Assembly: GCF_000758585.1 (NCBI RefSeq)
Contig: NZ_CP009281.1
Span: forward strand, 5,394,001 to 5,458,000
Direction of reading: 5' to 3'
Origin: Paenibacillus sp. FSL R5-0345
GTDB lineage: Bacteria; Bacillota; Bacilli; Paenibacillales; Paenibacillaceae
DNA length: 64,000 nucleotides
Of this stretch, positions 8,741-18,001 are shown in pieces. The notes under the pieces are model-generated. The model did no database searches and was not told the DNA's origin. It was given only the letters and a program-made list of their open reading frames with translations. The position numbers were made by a program, and so were the translations under genes. Positions within the stretch are counted from its first letter, which is position 1. The number at the start of each line of letters is the position of its first letter.

Positions 8741-9625
8741 GTGACGTACCATGCGCAGCAGGACTTACAACCGTTCCATCTCTATTTTGTATATAAAAGA
8801 ACTAGTACAAATACAGATGACTATCAAGGAACATTCCATGCCCATCAAGGTGTTGAAATTCTTATTGTTCATGAAGGTAAAGGTACGCTGATTATTGATC
8901 AGAATAGTTATGAAATAAAACCAGGGATGATCTGTATTTTCCAACCTTACCAACTGCATCATATTCAAATTGAAATTAATGAGGCGATTCCTTTCGTGCG
9001 TTCGATCGTTCATTATGAGCCTAGCCTATTTAAAGCTTATTTTGAGAAGTGGCCTATCCTGCAAAAGTTTTTTAATCATATTCATAGTGGCGATTTGGCC
9101 TCACCTCGATGGTATGAACAGCAGGACCTTCAATCCCTGACGGCTCTTCTGAAAGATCTGGATGAAGCGCTTCCAACTTTGCACAAAAATGATTTCCTTG
9201 AGGAGGTTTCGTTGTTTCTCATCACGTTCCTACATACTTTAAAGCCGTTATGGGATACACAGCATCAGACGACCTCCAGGGAACAACTGCTCCGCAAACC
9301 ACATCAGGCGGAAAGTATCATGGAATGGCTGCAGTTGCATTACAAGGAACCTTTGCGGCTGGATCAAATGAGCAAGGATCTGCATCTTTCACCCCATCAT
9401 TTATCCCACTTATTCAAGGAATGTACAGGCAGCAGTATTTCCGATTATTTAACGGTAAAAAGAATGCAAGAAGCGGTTCATCTTCTGACTTCAAGTGAAT
9501 ACACAGTCGCGCACATCGCCGAGGAAGTCGGAATCACGAATTGCTCTCATTTCTGCAAACTGTTCAAAACTCATTTCGGCACAACGCCTAATCGATTTCG
9601 GAAGCAATGGTATATCCATCATTAG
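8741..9625 (+). CDS. AraC-family transcriptional regulator (cupin plus double HTH)
   Basis: 294 residues from a GTG that has AGGAGG 9 bases upstream; the frame is open 28 codons further up, but no ribosome site supports an earlier start. Residues 20-90 form a cupin-like sugar-sensing domain (FHAHQGVEILIVHEGKG, IFQPYQLHHI). The C-terminal 100 residues carry two helix-turn-helix units (LDQMSKDLHLSPHHLSHLFK and VAHIAEEVGITNCSHFCKLF). Divergent from aguA, so probably the activator of the aguA-GH2 genes in response to a hemicellulose sugar; the ligand is unknown. Confidence 0.88.
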   Translation: MTYHAQQDLQPFHLYFVYKRTSTNTDDYQGTFHAHQGVEILIVHEGKGTLIIDQNSYEIKPGMICIFQPYQLHHIQIEINEAIPFVRSIVHYEPSLFKAYFEKWPILQKFFNHIHSGDLASPRWYEQQDLQSLTALLKDLDEALPTLHKNDFLEEVSLFLITFLHTLKPLWDTQHQTTSREQLLRKPHQAESIMEWLQLHYKEPLRLDQMSKDLHLSPHHLSHLFKECTGSSISDYLTVKRMQEAVHLLTSSEYTVAHIAEEVGITNCSHFCKLFKTHFGTTPNRFRKQWYIHH

Positions 9626-9769
9626 GTTGTTGAATATTCCATCTGCCTCATTCCTAGTTAACATCATATCAAGCCGGTTCGTGAACAAGTATTCACATCT
9701 TGTGTAAAAATGCCGCTACTTTGCGATTTATACCTGATTTTAAGCAGCTTTCAGCCAAAAATTGAATAC

Positions 9770-9798
9770 TTTACATTTACTGGATTCCGGAGCACAAT
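9770..9798 (+). promoter_or_regulatory. Promoter of the ABC exporter operon
   Basis: TTTACA (9770-9775), a 17-base spacer and CACAAT (9793-9798). The -10 runs into the palindromic operator at 9797. Confidence 0.45.
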
Positions 9799-9822
9799 AA
9801 TGAGCGAGCGCTCACTCATTAT
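9797..9822. promoter_or_regulatory. TetR operator, 26-bp near-perfect palindrome
   Basis: Halves ATAATGAGCGAGC and GCTCACTCATTAT pair with a single mismatched pair. TGAGYGAGCGCTCACTCA-type sites are usual for TetR repressors of exporter genes. It overlaps the proposed -10 box of the ABC operon whose last gene is a TetR regulator, so autoregulated repression is likely. Confidence 0.8.
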
Positions 9823-9887
9823 CGTGTTGGAGAGCACTCTGTAACACCATTCAGTATCCCAGACTATTCAGAATCGAGGAGATGAAT

Positions 9888-10619
9888 ATGGGTCCGGAAT
9901 TTCCAGTCATTTCAGTGAACCGTGTCAGAAAAGCCTTTGGAGACAAACAGGTTCTCGAGGATATTTCGCTTCAAGTCGAACGTGCAGAAATCTTCGGTAT
10001 ACTAGGCCCATCTGGCTCCGGAAAAACAACGCTAGTGAAGCTGTTAACAGGTATCGATGTGGTGACCTCAGGCGAGGTAAAGGTGCTTGGTGTCACCATG
10101 CCTAAGCTATCCATCCTGCAGCAAATTGGATACATGGCTCAATCCGATGCCCTATATACGGAACTCAGCGCAAAAGAAAATCTGGAGTTCTTCGCTGCGC
10201 TATATGGACTTAAAGGTGCGGAGCGCGGCAAACGTATCAAAGCTGTTATGGAACTGGTGGACCTACAAGAGCATCTGCGCAAAAGAGTAGATCAATACTC
10301 TGGCGGAATGAAACGCCGCCTATCCCTGGCGATTGCTCTGCTCCATGAGCCTCCGCTGCTTATTCTTGATGAACCTACCGTTGGCATCGATCCTGTACTG
10401 CGTTTATCTATATGGAAAGAATTAAAAGCGCTGAACCAGAAAGGTACCACGATTGTATTAACTACGCATGTCATGGACGAAGCAGAGAAATGTGATCGCC
10501 TCGGAATGATACGTGATGGCAAGCTGCTTGCCGCCGACACACCTGCTGGACTACTTCAAGCCACTGGCTCAACTTCTATTGAAGAAGCCTTTCTATATTA
10601 TGGAGGTGTCCGTTCATGA
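9888..10619 (+). CDS. ABC transporter ATP-binding protein (ABC-2 exporter)
   Basis: 243 residues; Walker A GPSGSGKTT, signature YSGGMKRRL, Walker B LLILDEPTVGID and switch His in LTTHVMDEAEKC are all intact. I start at the second ATG because GAGGAG ends 6 bases before it; the first ATG directly abuts the ribosome site. It powers the permease encoded next, with which it overlaps by four bases (ATGA). Drug or lipid export of the DrrA/CcmA kind is the family norm; the substrate is unknown. Confidence 0.9.
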   Translation: MGPEFPVISVNRVRKAFGDKQVLEDISLQVERAEIFGILGPSGSGKTTLVKLLTGIDVVTSGEVKVLGVTMPKLSILQQIGYMAQSDALYTELSAKENLEFFAALYGLKGAERGKRIKAVMELVDLQEHLRKRVDQYSGGMKRRLSLAIALLHEPPLLILDEPTVGIDPVLRLSIWKELKALNQKGTTIVLTTHVMDEAEKCDRLGMIRDGKLLAADTPAGLLQATGSTSIEEAFLYYGGVRS

Positions 10620-11671
10620 GAATCCGAGCGATCACCTTACGGATTTTGCGACAATTTATTCATGATAAAAGAACGATGGCCTTAATGTTTATCGCACCGC
10701 TCCTCGTTCTAAGCTTAATGAGCTTGGTATTTAACGGTGATGCCTATGAGCCAACAATCGGAATATCCGAAGTGCCATTAAGTATCTCAGCTGCGTTAAA
10801 AGAACAACAGGTCACAATCCAAGATTATGCCAGCGCAGAGTTAGGAAAAGACGCTCTAGTAGAAGGAAAGATTGACGCTTTGATCACTTTGGACGGAAAG
10901 GCCGGAGAATCACCAGGCATGCCCCAAGTGTTGTTAGAAGGCAGCAATCCAACGGCCAACAAGGCGGTAATTATGACGCTTCAACAGCTATCTCAGAAGC
11001 TTCTTCCTAGTACAGAGACACCATTACAATTACAGCCCCAGATCAGCTACCTATACGGTTCTGAGAATATGAAGACGATCGACCGCTTCGGTCCAATTAT
11101 GATTGGTGTATTTGTTTTCTTTTTCGTATTCCTGATTGCCGGTGTTTCTTTCCTGCGAGAGCGGACTACAGGCACCCTTGAACGTTTGCTTTCCACTCCT
11201 TTAAAAAGATGGGAGATTGTACTCGGGTATGTATGTGGTTTCGGCATTTTCACCGTATTCCAAGCGCTGTTGATCTCATGGTTCTCCATTCAGATTCTTG
11301 GCATTATGATGACAGGAAGCTTTGGTTACGTAATGCTGATCACCTTACTCCTGTCGATGACAGCTTTGACGCTGGGCACGTTACTATCTGCTTTTGCAGC
11401 TAACGAGCTACAGATGATTCAATTCATTCCACTCGTTATCGTGCCACAAGTTTTCCTCAGCGGACTGTTCCCACTCGACACCCTACCACTGTGGCTACAG
11501 CGCATCGGCTACGCGACCCCGATTTATTATGGATCAGAAGCGCTTATGAACATCATGATCCGTGGCAAAGGATGGAACTCCATCGCTTTGGATGTCTATG
11601 TGCTGATCGGATTCTCACTACTGTTCATGATTCTGAATGTATTGGCACTGCGCAAACACCGGAAAATGTAG
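10616..11671 (+). CDS. ABC-2 type transporter permease
   Basis: 351 residues with one N-terminal membrane helix, an extracytoplasmic domain of about 130 residues, then five further helices (from about residue 160) including the family segment FLRERTTGTLERLLSTPLKRWEI. This is the YhgE/DrrB-like half-exporter fold. Translationally coupled to the ATPase and followed by the tetR gene. Confidence 0.9.
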   Translation: MRIRAITLRILRQFIHDKRTMALMFIAPLLVLSLMSLVFNGDAYEPTIGISEVPLSISAALKEQQVTIQDYASAELGKDALVEGKIDALITLDGKAGESPGMPQVLLEGSNPTANKAVIMTLQQLSQKLLPSTETPLQLQPQISYLYGSENMKTIDRFGPIMIGVFVFFFVFLIAGVSFLRERTTGTLERLLSTPLKRWEIVLGYVCGFGIFTVFQALLISWFSIQILGIMMTGSFGYVMLITLLLSMTALTLGTLLSAFAANELQMIQFIPLVIVPQVFLSGLFPLDTLPLWLQRIGYATPIYYGSEALMNIMIRGKGWNSIALDVYVLIGFSLLFMILNVLALRKHRKM

Positions 11672-11729
11672 CCTCACTAAGAACTTTCATCGGTTGAACG
11701 GAATGAACCAAGTTTGGAGGATAAATGTA

Positions 11730-12419
11730 ATGAAAGAACATGATTCTGCGGATCAAAATATAGAAGAGCAGTGGATTGAAGAGCTGCTGGCCAGAAGTGA
11801 AGACGATAAATTGACACCGAAGCAGATTTCCATTTTGCATGCGGCGATTGAGGTGTTCTCCGAAAAAGGATACGCTGCTACAGCGACTAGTGTGATTGCT
11901 CAAAAGGCAGGCGTAGCAGAGGGAACGATTTTCCGATATTACAAGACCAAAAAAGATTTACTGCTGTCCATCGTAGCTCCCACCATGAGTCGTATGCTCG
12001 CCCCTTTTGTGCTACGGAATTTCAACGGGGTACTTGACGTACCCTTTGACAGTTTTGAAGAATTCCTGCGGTCATTCATCAGTAATCGGTTGGAGTTTGC
12101 CCGCAAGAATTATAAAATTCTAAAGATCCTAATTCAGGAGATCCCTTTCCAGCCAAAGCTCAAAGAGCAATTCACGGAGAATATTCTGAGTAAAGTGCTG
12201 GAACGTTTCATCGAAATTGTTGAACATTTCAAGGCAAAAGGCGAAGTCATTGAATTGCCTGCACCCGCTATTCTACGCTTCACTATTTCATCCGTTGTAG
12301 GGTATGTGATTAATCGCCTGCTGCTACAGCCAGAGAAGGACTGGAACGACGACGAAGAGATTAACCTGACGATCCATTTTATTATGCATGGGATTGGTGG
12401 AGCCGCGGCCCCTATTTGA
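11730..12419 (+). CDS. TetR/AcrR-family transcriptional regulator
   Basis: 229 residues from an ATG with GGAGG 9 bases upstream; an upstream in-frame ATG overlaps the permease gene and lacks a ribosome site. The helix-turn-helix is at about residues 35-70 (FSEKGYAATATSVIAQKAGVAEGTIFRYYKTKKDLL), followed by an all-helical ligand domain. It is the last gene of the exporter operon and probably represses it through the palindrome at 9797-9822. Confidence 0.9.
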   Translation: MKEHDSADQNIEEQWIEELLARSEDDKLTPKQISILHAAIEVFSEKGYAATATSVIAQKAGVAEGTIFRYYKTKKDLLLSIVAPTMSRMLAPFVLRNFNGVLDVPFDSFEEFLRSFISNRLEFARKNYKILKILIQEIPFQPKLKEQFTENILSKVLERFIEIVEHFKAKGEVIELPAPAILRFTISSVVGYVINRLLLQPEKDWNDDEEINLTIHFIMHGIGGAAAPI

Positions 12420-12501
12420 TGCGCACGCCCGTTCTGTTATCATAAGAACTATATAATAATCGGACTTTTCGAAGAACAAGTTACGAGGAAGGAATTATGT
12501 T

Positions 12502-15500
12502 ATGGGCTTTAGTGTAACAGAACGGGTAATTAAGCTGCTGTGCGGCAAGTCTATTTTTGAAAAAGGATTGGCTTATCACCAGTCTGGAAGCGTCGATATC
12601 CTTGATATTGAAGAACGAAATGAATCCATCCCAGATCTGCCCAGATCTCGTTATGAAGCGCTCGTTCAAGGGGGCATTGGCTACGAAGTCATGGTTGTCA
12701 TTGATATCGATGGTGATGTATCGGCAGAGTGTACTTGTCCCGCTTACTCACATGGGGGGCCTTTCTGCAAACATATTGCTGCCGTATTGATCAGCATTGA
12801 TGCCCTTGAGTCTACCGGAGAACAGGCGGAGCCTTCCGGGGCCACCCGTCTTTCTTCTATAGAAGATACCGGAGTCTTAACCCCACGTATAGTTACGGAT
12901 TCTACGCGAGACATAGGAGGAAATTCCAGAGATCAGCATCTGGTGAGCAGCCTGTTAGGCATGTTCAGCAACCATAAGCCGCGTCCGAGTGGTACTGGAG
13001 CTTTTGTGGACAATAGAATCCCATTAAATGTAGAGTTCATCTGCAAGCCATTCACTTACAGCTACACCGCTACCATGCTGGGGATAGAAATAAAAGTCGG
13101 CTTGAAACGTCTATATGTCGTTCATAAAATAAGAGGTTTTCTGGAACGCATTCATCGTGGAGAAACCTTCGAGTTCTCTAAGCATTTCATCTATGATCCT
13201 GCCATTCACAGCTTTCGGAAGGAAGATAACATCGTTCTTCAGAAGCTGATTGAAATTGTCTTAAATGAAAAAATGTATCGTGACAACGTCACTAACTACT
13301 CTCCATATGGTGGTAACCTGGGAGGAGATCGCCTGCTGGCTGTCCCTCCTTTTTTCTGGGAGACGCTCCAGCCTGCGCTTTCAGAGGTTTCATCGGTATA
13401 TCTGCAACAAGGAGAGATACTACACGTAGGCATTCATATGTCTAATGAAGCACCGCCTCTTAGCTTTGCATTCGAGCAAGCCGAAGGCGAAGGATACCAT
13501 CTGGATATTCAAGGACTTGAGCAGATCTCAGTTCTGGAAGACTATGGACTCGTGCTGTCTGAAGGGAAGCTGTTGAAGCTATCCCCTCAGGAATGCATGC
13601 GCCTATCTGAGATGAAGAAAATGCTGGAATCTTCCCGGCGAGATGGCATCGATATCGCACCTGAGCAAATGGAGCCTTTTATGGACAAGGTTATTCCTGG
13701 ACTGAAAAAACTGGGCAACGTGCATATCGCCGACTCCATTGCTGATCGAATTGTACAACACAAGCTTACAGCGAGGCTTTATCTGGACCGTGTGAGAGAT
13801 AGACTACTCGCAGGGTTAGAGTTTCAGTATGGTGACATCATTATCAATCCTTTAGACGAAAATGCCCATATTCGCGGTACGAACTTGATTCTTATTCGCG
13901 ACGGCGAAGGAGAGGCCCGAATTCTGGAGCTAATGGGGCATGAATCCTTCGCCAAAACCGAAGGCGGGTATATTATGACGGATGAGGAAGGTGAGTACGA
14001 TTTTTTGTACCATACGATTCCGTTGCTTGAGCCACTGCTAACGGTCTATGCGACCACCGCTGTCAAAGATAGATTGTTCACGGGGACCACGCCACCAAAG
14101 GTGAGCATTAGTTGGAATGAGAAAACCGACTGGCTTGATTTTAAATTCGACATGGGTGGTATTCCCGAATCTGAGATTGTGATGGTCTTGAAATCACTTC
14201 AGGATAAACGTAAATACTACCGCTTGCCCGAAGGGGCGTTGCTGCCGCTGGAAAGTGAGGAGCTTCAAGAAATCATCACCTTTATGAACGAAATGGGTAT
14301 TCGGGAAGGTGAGATCAAAGGTGCCGCATTTTCTCTGCCGATTGTACGTGGTTTACATTTGACCTCCGCAGACGAGAAAAGTGACTCCGTTAAGCTTGGC
14401 AGATCTTTTAGGCGGCTACTGGCGAATATGCACAACCCTGAGAACCTTGATTTTCCTATACCAGAAAGTCTAGTTCCTGTGCTTCGGGATTATCAGCAGT
14501 ATGGATTTCAGTGGCTGAAAACATTGGCCCATTACCGTTTTGGCGGTATTTTGGCGGATGATATGGGTCTTGGAAAAACGTTGCAGAGTATCGCTTTTCT
14601 GCTCTCTGAGCTTCCAAATATTCGTCAGAGTGGTCTGCCGGCTCTTATTGTCGCTCCGGCGTCTCTTACCTACAACTGGCTTAATGAACTCAAAAAATTT
14701 ACGCCTGAAATCAAGGCTGTTATTGCAGATGGAAGTTTAACGGAACGCGGTCGAATTTTAAAAAATGCAGCAAAGGCTGATGTAATCATCACCTCTTACC
14801 CGCTGCTTCGCAGAGATGTACAGTTGTATGCTAAGAAATCTTTTCATACCCTAATTCTCGATGAAGCACAAACTATAAAGAACCATACAACACAAACCGC
14901 TCAAGCTGTGATGGCTCTTCAGGCCCGGCATCGTTTTGCACTTACTGGGACTCCTGTGGAGAATGCGCTGGAAGATCTTTGGTCCATCTTCGGCACTGTA
15001 TTCCCTGGGCTGTTTCCAGGCAAGAAGGCTTTCCACGATTTACCGCGAGATGTTATTGCTAAACGGGCACGTCCCTTTTTGCTGCGGCGCTTAAAGAGTG
15101 ATGTGTTAAAGGAGCTTCCTGAGAAAATCGAGTCCCTTCAAGCCTGTGAGCTACTGCCTGAGCAGAAGAAGTTATATGTCGCTTATCTCGCCCGTTTGAA
15201 AAAAGAGGCGCTTAAGCATCTTACACAAGATAGCTTTGGCAATAATAATCGGATTAAAATCCTTGCGGGACTCACCCGTCTGCGCCAGCTATGCTGCCAC
15301 CCGGCTCTTTTTGTAGATGGGTATGAAGGAGGCTCCGCCAAGTTCGAGCAGCTTCTTGAAATCATCGAGGAATGCCGCAGCTCAGGTAAACGAATGCTAG
15401 TATTCTCCCAGTTCACAGAAATGCTTGGCCTAATTGGACGGGAGCTTGGATATCAAGGCATTCCATATTTTTATCTAGACGGTCAAACGCCTGTGTCACA

Positions 15501-15846
15501 GCGGGTAGATTTATGTAATAAATTTAATGAAGGAGAGCGGGATATTTTCCTGATCTCTTTAAAGGCTGGCGGAACCGGACTCAACTTAACAGGGGCTGAC
15601 ACTGTAATCTTATACGATCTGTGGTGGAACCCTGCCGTCGAACAGCAAGCTGCAGATCGGGCTCACCGAATCGGGCAGAAAAAAGTAGTGCAAGTCATTC
15701 GGCTCGTCACCCAAGGCACTGTGGAGGAGAAGATGTATGAGCTACAACAGAAGAAAAGGAACTTGATCGATGAGGTAATCCAGCCAGGCCAGGAAGGGTT
15801 ATCTACTCTGACAGAACAAGACATCCGGGAAATTCTGATGATCTAG
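12502..15846 (+). CDS. SWIM zinc finger / SNF2-family DEAD-box helicase
   Basis: 1,114 residues. A SWIM zinc finger at C77, C79, C89 and H91 (ECTCPAYSHGGPFCKH) precedes a long middle region and a C-terminal SNF2 motor: DDMGLGKT (686-693), DEAQ (787-790), ALTGTPVEN, FSQFTEML, LISLKAGGTGLNLTGAD and QAADRAHRIGQ. This is the bacterial RapA/HepA-like SNF2 arrangement, an ATP-driven DNA translocase probably acting in transcription recycling or repair; the exact role is unknown. GGAAGG lies 9 bases before the ATG. It appears to be a single-gene unit ending at the terminator at 15865. Confidence 0.93.
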   Translation: MGFSVTERVIKLLCGKSIFEKGLAYHQSGSVDILDIEERNESIPDLPRSRYEALVQGGIGYEVMVVIDIDGDVSAECTCPAYSHGGPFCKHIAAVLISIDALESTGEQAEPSGATRLSSIEDTGVLTPRIVTDSTRDIGGNSRDQHLVSSLLGMFSNHKPRPSGTGAFVDNRIPLNVEFICKPFTYSYTATMLGIEIKVGLKRLYVVHKIRGFLERIHRGETFEFSKHFIYDPAIHSFRKEDNIVLQKLIEIVLNEKMYRDNVTNYSPYGGNLGGDRLLAVPPFFWETLQPALSEVSSVYLQQGEILHVGIHMSNEAPPLSFAFEQAEGEGYHLDIQGLEQISVLEDYGLVLSEGKLLKLSPQECMRLSEMKKMLESSRRDGIDIAPEQMEPFMDKVIPGLKKLGNVHIADSIADRIVQHKLTARLYLDRVRDRLLAGLEFQYGDIIINPLDENAHIRGTNLILIRDGEGEARILELMGHESFAKTEGGYIMTDEEGEYDFLYHTIPLLEPLLTVYATTAVKDRLFTGTTPPKVSISWNEKTDWLDFKFDMGGIPESEIVMVLKSLQDKRKYYRLPEGALLPLESEELQEIITFMNEMGIREGEIKGAAFSLPIVRGLHLTSADEKSDSVKLGRSFRRLLANMHNPENLDFPIPESLVPVLRDYQQYGFQWLKTLAHYRFGGILADDMGLGKTLQSIAFLLSELPNIRQSGLPALIVAPASLTYNWLNELKKFTPEIKAVIADGSLTERGRILKNAAKADVIITSYPLLRRDVQLYAKKSFHTLILDEAQTIKNHTTQTAQAVMALQARHRFALTGTPVENALEDLWSIFGTVFPGLFPGKKAFHDLPRDVIAKRARPFLLRRLKSDVLKELPEKIESLQACELLPEQKKLYVAYLARLKKEALKHLTQDSFGNNNRIKILAGLTRLRQLCCHPALFVDGYEGGSAKFEQLLEIIEECRSSGKRMLVFSQFTEMLGLIGRELGYQGIPYFYLDGQTPVSQRVDLCNKFNEGERDIFLISLKAGGTGLNLTGADTVILYDLWWNPAVEQQAADRAHRIGQKKVVQVIRLVTQGTVEEKMYELQQKKRNLIDEVIQPGQEGLSTLTEQDIREILMI

Positions 15847-15864
15847 GTGTAATGATGTTTGAAG

Positions 15865-15913
15865 AAAAAAAGGATATCCTTCAGCCAAATGGCTTTTGGG
15901 ATATCCCTTTTTC
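15865..15913. terminator. Bidirectional terminator
   Basis: AAAAAGGATATCC and GGGATATCCCTTTTT pair around a loop that itself contains the small stem AGCCAAATGGCT. It serves the helicase gene and the converging collagen-like gene. Its loop closely resembles that of the terminator at 58825-58872. Confidence 0.85.
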
Positions 15914-15943
15914 TATAGTAAATACGTCATAATCATCATCAGA

Positions 15944-17608
15944 TTATGCGATTGTAACTCCTGCACTAGCGTAGCCTGCAACGGTTGCTGCAACATCAAG
16001 GCCAGCCGTTACCGTTGAAGTAAAGACCAACAACAAGCGCTCTCCCACAGTTACAGGAATGCTCAAACCTGTGGTATTCCCACTGCTAATAGATCCAAGA
16101 GAAATTAATCCTGTAAGAGCAGGACTTAATGTAACTAAAGCCCCAGGTACTGCTGTGAAGGTATTGTTAGGTGTAGTAGATCTGTATAATTGAGCCGTGA
16201 TTGTTACTGTAGAACCAACCAAACTAACGGAAGCTGTCGTACTGAAATAGGCTGCCATAGAAGTAAGCGTTCCAGTTCGAGGAACTGAGAACGCAAAGTT
16301 CAGCAAGGTTCCAGCTGCTCCTGTAAGATCTATAGTGCCACCTGTAATAGCGATATTTGTTGCAGTGCTACCAAAACCAATCGCACTTGAAGTATTCAAA
16401 AGACCTCCCAATACTGTGGTCATAACAGCTGGCAGACCAGAAGCATATGGAATAATGGCTCCTGAACCCGTAGCTCCTGTTACGCCTGCGACTCCGGTTG
16501 CTCCTGTTACGCCTGCACTTCCGGTCGCTCCTGTTACGCCTGCACTTCCGGTCGCTCCTGTTGCGCCTGCATTTCCTGTCGCTCCTGTTGCGCCTGCAAT
16601 TCCGGTTGCTCCTGTTGTGCCTGCATTTCCGGTTGCTCCTGTTGCTCCTGCATTTCCGGTTGCTCCTGTTGTGCCTGCACTTCCTGTCGCTCCTGTTGCG
16701 CCTGCGCTTCCGGTTGCTCCTGTTGCGCCTGCGACTCCTGTTGCTCCTGTTGCTCCTGCACTTCCGGTTGCTCCTGTTGCGCCTGCGCTTCCGGTTGCTC
16801 CTGTTGCGCCTGCGCTTCCGGTTGCTCCTGTTGCGCCTGCGCTTCCGGTTGCTCCTGTTGCGCCTGCACTTCCGGTTGCTCCTGTTGTGCCTGCATTTCC
16901 GGTTGCTCCTGTTGCGCCTGCATTTCCGGTTGCTCCTGTTGTGCCTGCACTTCCTGTCGCTCCTGTTACACCTGCGCTTCCGGTCGCTCCTGTTACACCT
17001 GCGACTCCTGTTGCTCCTGTTGCGCCTGCACTTCCGGTTGCTCCTGTTGCGCCTGCACTTCCAGTTGCTCCTGTTGCGCCTGCATTTCCGGTCGCTCCTG
17101 TTGCGCCTGCATTTCCGGTTGCTCCTGCTGCGCCTGCATTTCCGGTCGCTCCCGTTGCACCTGTATTTCCGGTCGCTCCCGTTGCACCTGTACTTCCCGT
17201 CGCCCCCGTATCTCCTGTGGCACCGGTTTCTCCGGTAGCTCCTGTATAACCTATATATTCACTATACAATTCAGAGTATACAAGCCGATGGGCAGTCACT
17301 AATTGGCCTGTGCTGCTTTTTCCCCAAACTGAGACTTGAATTGGATCGTCTATCTGAGCTGATGTTATGAATAAAAATTCGAATGAATCAAAATCTGCAT
17401 AATAATCTTTCGTTAGCACTTGATTAGGACCCACAGTATGAAGTTCACTAACATATAGTGTTCTTGTACCGTTCATATAGTAGCCTTGAATTTGTATCAT
17501 AGCCGCAGAAACATCACTCTGATTGACAAGCTTAATAGTAACCAGCTGGGTGGGTCTTCCTCCGCCTACCAGATTGTTTTCTATAGGTCCAGTAGATAAA
17601 TAACTCAA
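15944..17608 (-). CDS. Collagen-like protein with BclB-type C-terminal domain, probable spore-surface filament
   Basis: 554 residues. Residues 1-118 are a beta-rich head (YLSTGPIENN, GTRTLYVSEL, DYYADFDSFEF, IQVSVWGK) shared with the next two genes. Residues 119-382 are uninterrupted Gly-X-Y triplets in a nine-residue pattern (GATGATGSAG), so rich in Thr that O-glycosylation is likely, as in BclA. The last 170 residues match the BclB-type domain (GAIIPYASG, VLGGLLNTSSAIGFGS, GTIDLTGAAGTLLNFAFSVPRTGTL). There is no signal peptide, as usual for exosporium proteins built in the mother cell. Surface location is inferred from the family, not seen. Confidence 0.85.
   Translation of the reverse strand: MSYLSTGPIENNLVGGGRPTQLVTIKLVNQSDVSAAMIQIQGYYMNGTRTLYVSELHTVGPNQVLTKDYYADFDSFEFLFITSAQIDDPIQVSVWGKSSTGQLVTAHRLVYSELYSEYIGYTGATGETGATGDTGATGSTGATGATGNTGATGATGNAGAAGATGNAGATGATGNAGATGATGSAGATGATGSAGATGATGVAGVTGATGSAGVTGATGSAGTTGATGNAGATGATGNAGTTGATGSAGATGATGSAGATGATGSAGATGATGSAGATGATGSAGATGATGVAGATGATGSAGATGATGSAGTTGATGNAGATGATGNAGTTGATGIAGATGATGNAGATGATGSAGVTGATGSAGVTGATGVAGVTGATGSGAIIPYASGLPAVMTTVLGGLLNTSSAIGFGSTATNIAITGGTIDLTGAAGTLLNFAFSVPRTGTLTSMAAYFSTTASVSLVGSTVTITAQLYRSTTPNNTFTAVPGALVTLSPALTGLISLGSISSGNTTGLSIPVTVGERLLLVFTSTVTAGLDVAATVAGYASAGVTIA
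16460..17250. repeat. 27-bp-period collagen-coding repeats
   Basis: About thirty copies of a nine-codon unit encoding GATGATGXAG-type triplets within the 15944-17608 gene. Array length is expected to vary between strains. Confidence 0.8.
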
Positions 17609-18001
17609 GTTATCAACTCCTTTTATTTTTAAATAGATTGCCTACAAAAAGATTGTCCTACAAAAACTCTAAATAGTTGCGTTACTATAAACATTCCTCC
17701 GATCTACTCTAAATTCGCTAGCAATGAGCCTATTATATTTTTCAGTTGGAAATTTCCGGCTCTTAATAGTAATATTCTTATCTTGATTTAAGGTGTGGAC
17801 ATCCATCAAAAGCTACTACTATACATATTAAATACTTATAAAAACTCTGAAAATCTATCATCATTTAATTAGCTGTAGATCTTAGGAGCATTATTCTGTT
17901 CTCCCCATAACATGTCCCTTTAACAAAACAGAGGATAGCTCAGGAACCTTACTCACGCTCCAGAGTACCCCCTCTTTTTACCATCAAACTACGTGAATAA
18001 A
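17609..18001. other. Intergenic region upstream of the first collagen-like gene
   Basis: About 390 AT-rich bases without a credible gene. The only clear signal is the two-block element at 17766-17802, which recurs upstream of the gene at 20678-21037. The promoter of the 15944-17608 gene should lie here. Confidence 0.5.
17766..17802 (-). promoter_or_regulatory. Candidate spore-gene promoter element, copy 1
   Basis: On the minus strand ATGTCCACAC is followed after 17 bases by ATATTACTAT. The same two blocks, 18 bases apart, occur upstream of the other transcription unit of this locus (21122-21159). The spacing suits -35 and -10 boxes of an alternative sigma factor, but they do not match textbook SigA boxes and I cannot name the factor. 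The element lies about 160 bases before the start codon. Confidence 0.5.

Noticed and set aside
16335..17249. Plus- and other-frame open reading frames opposite and within the first collagen-like gene
   Set aside because: Same repeat artefact; the minus-strand frame has recognisable head and BclB-type domains.
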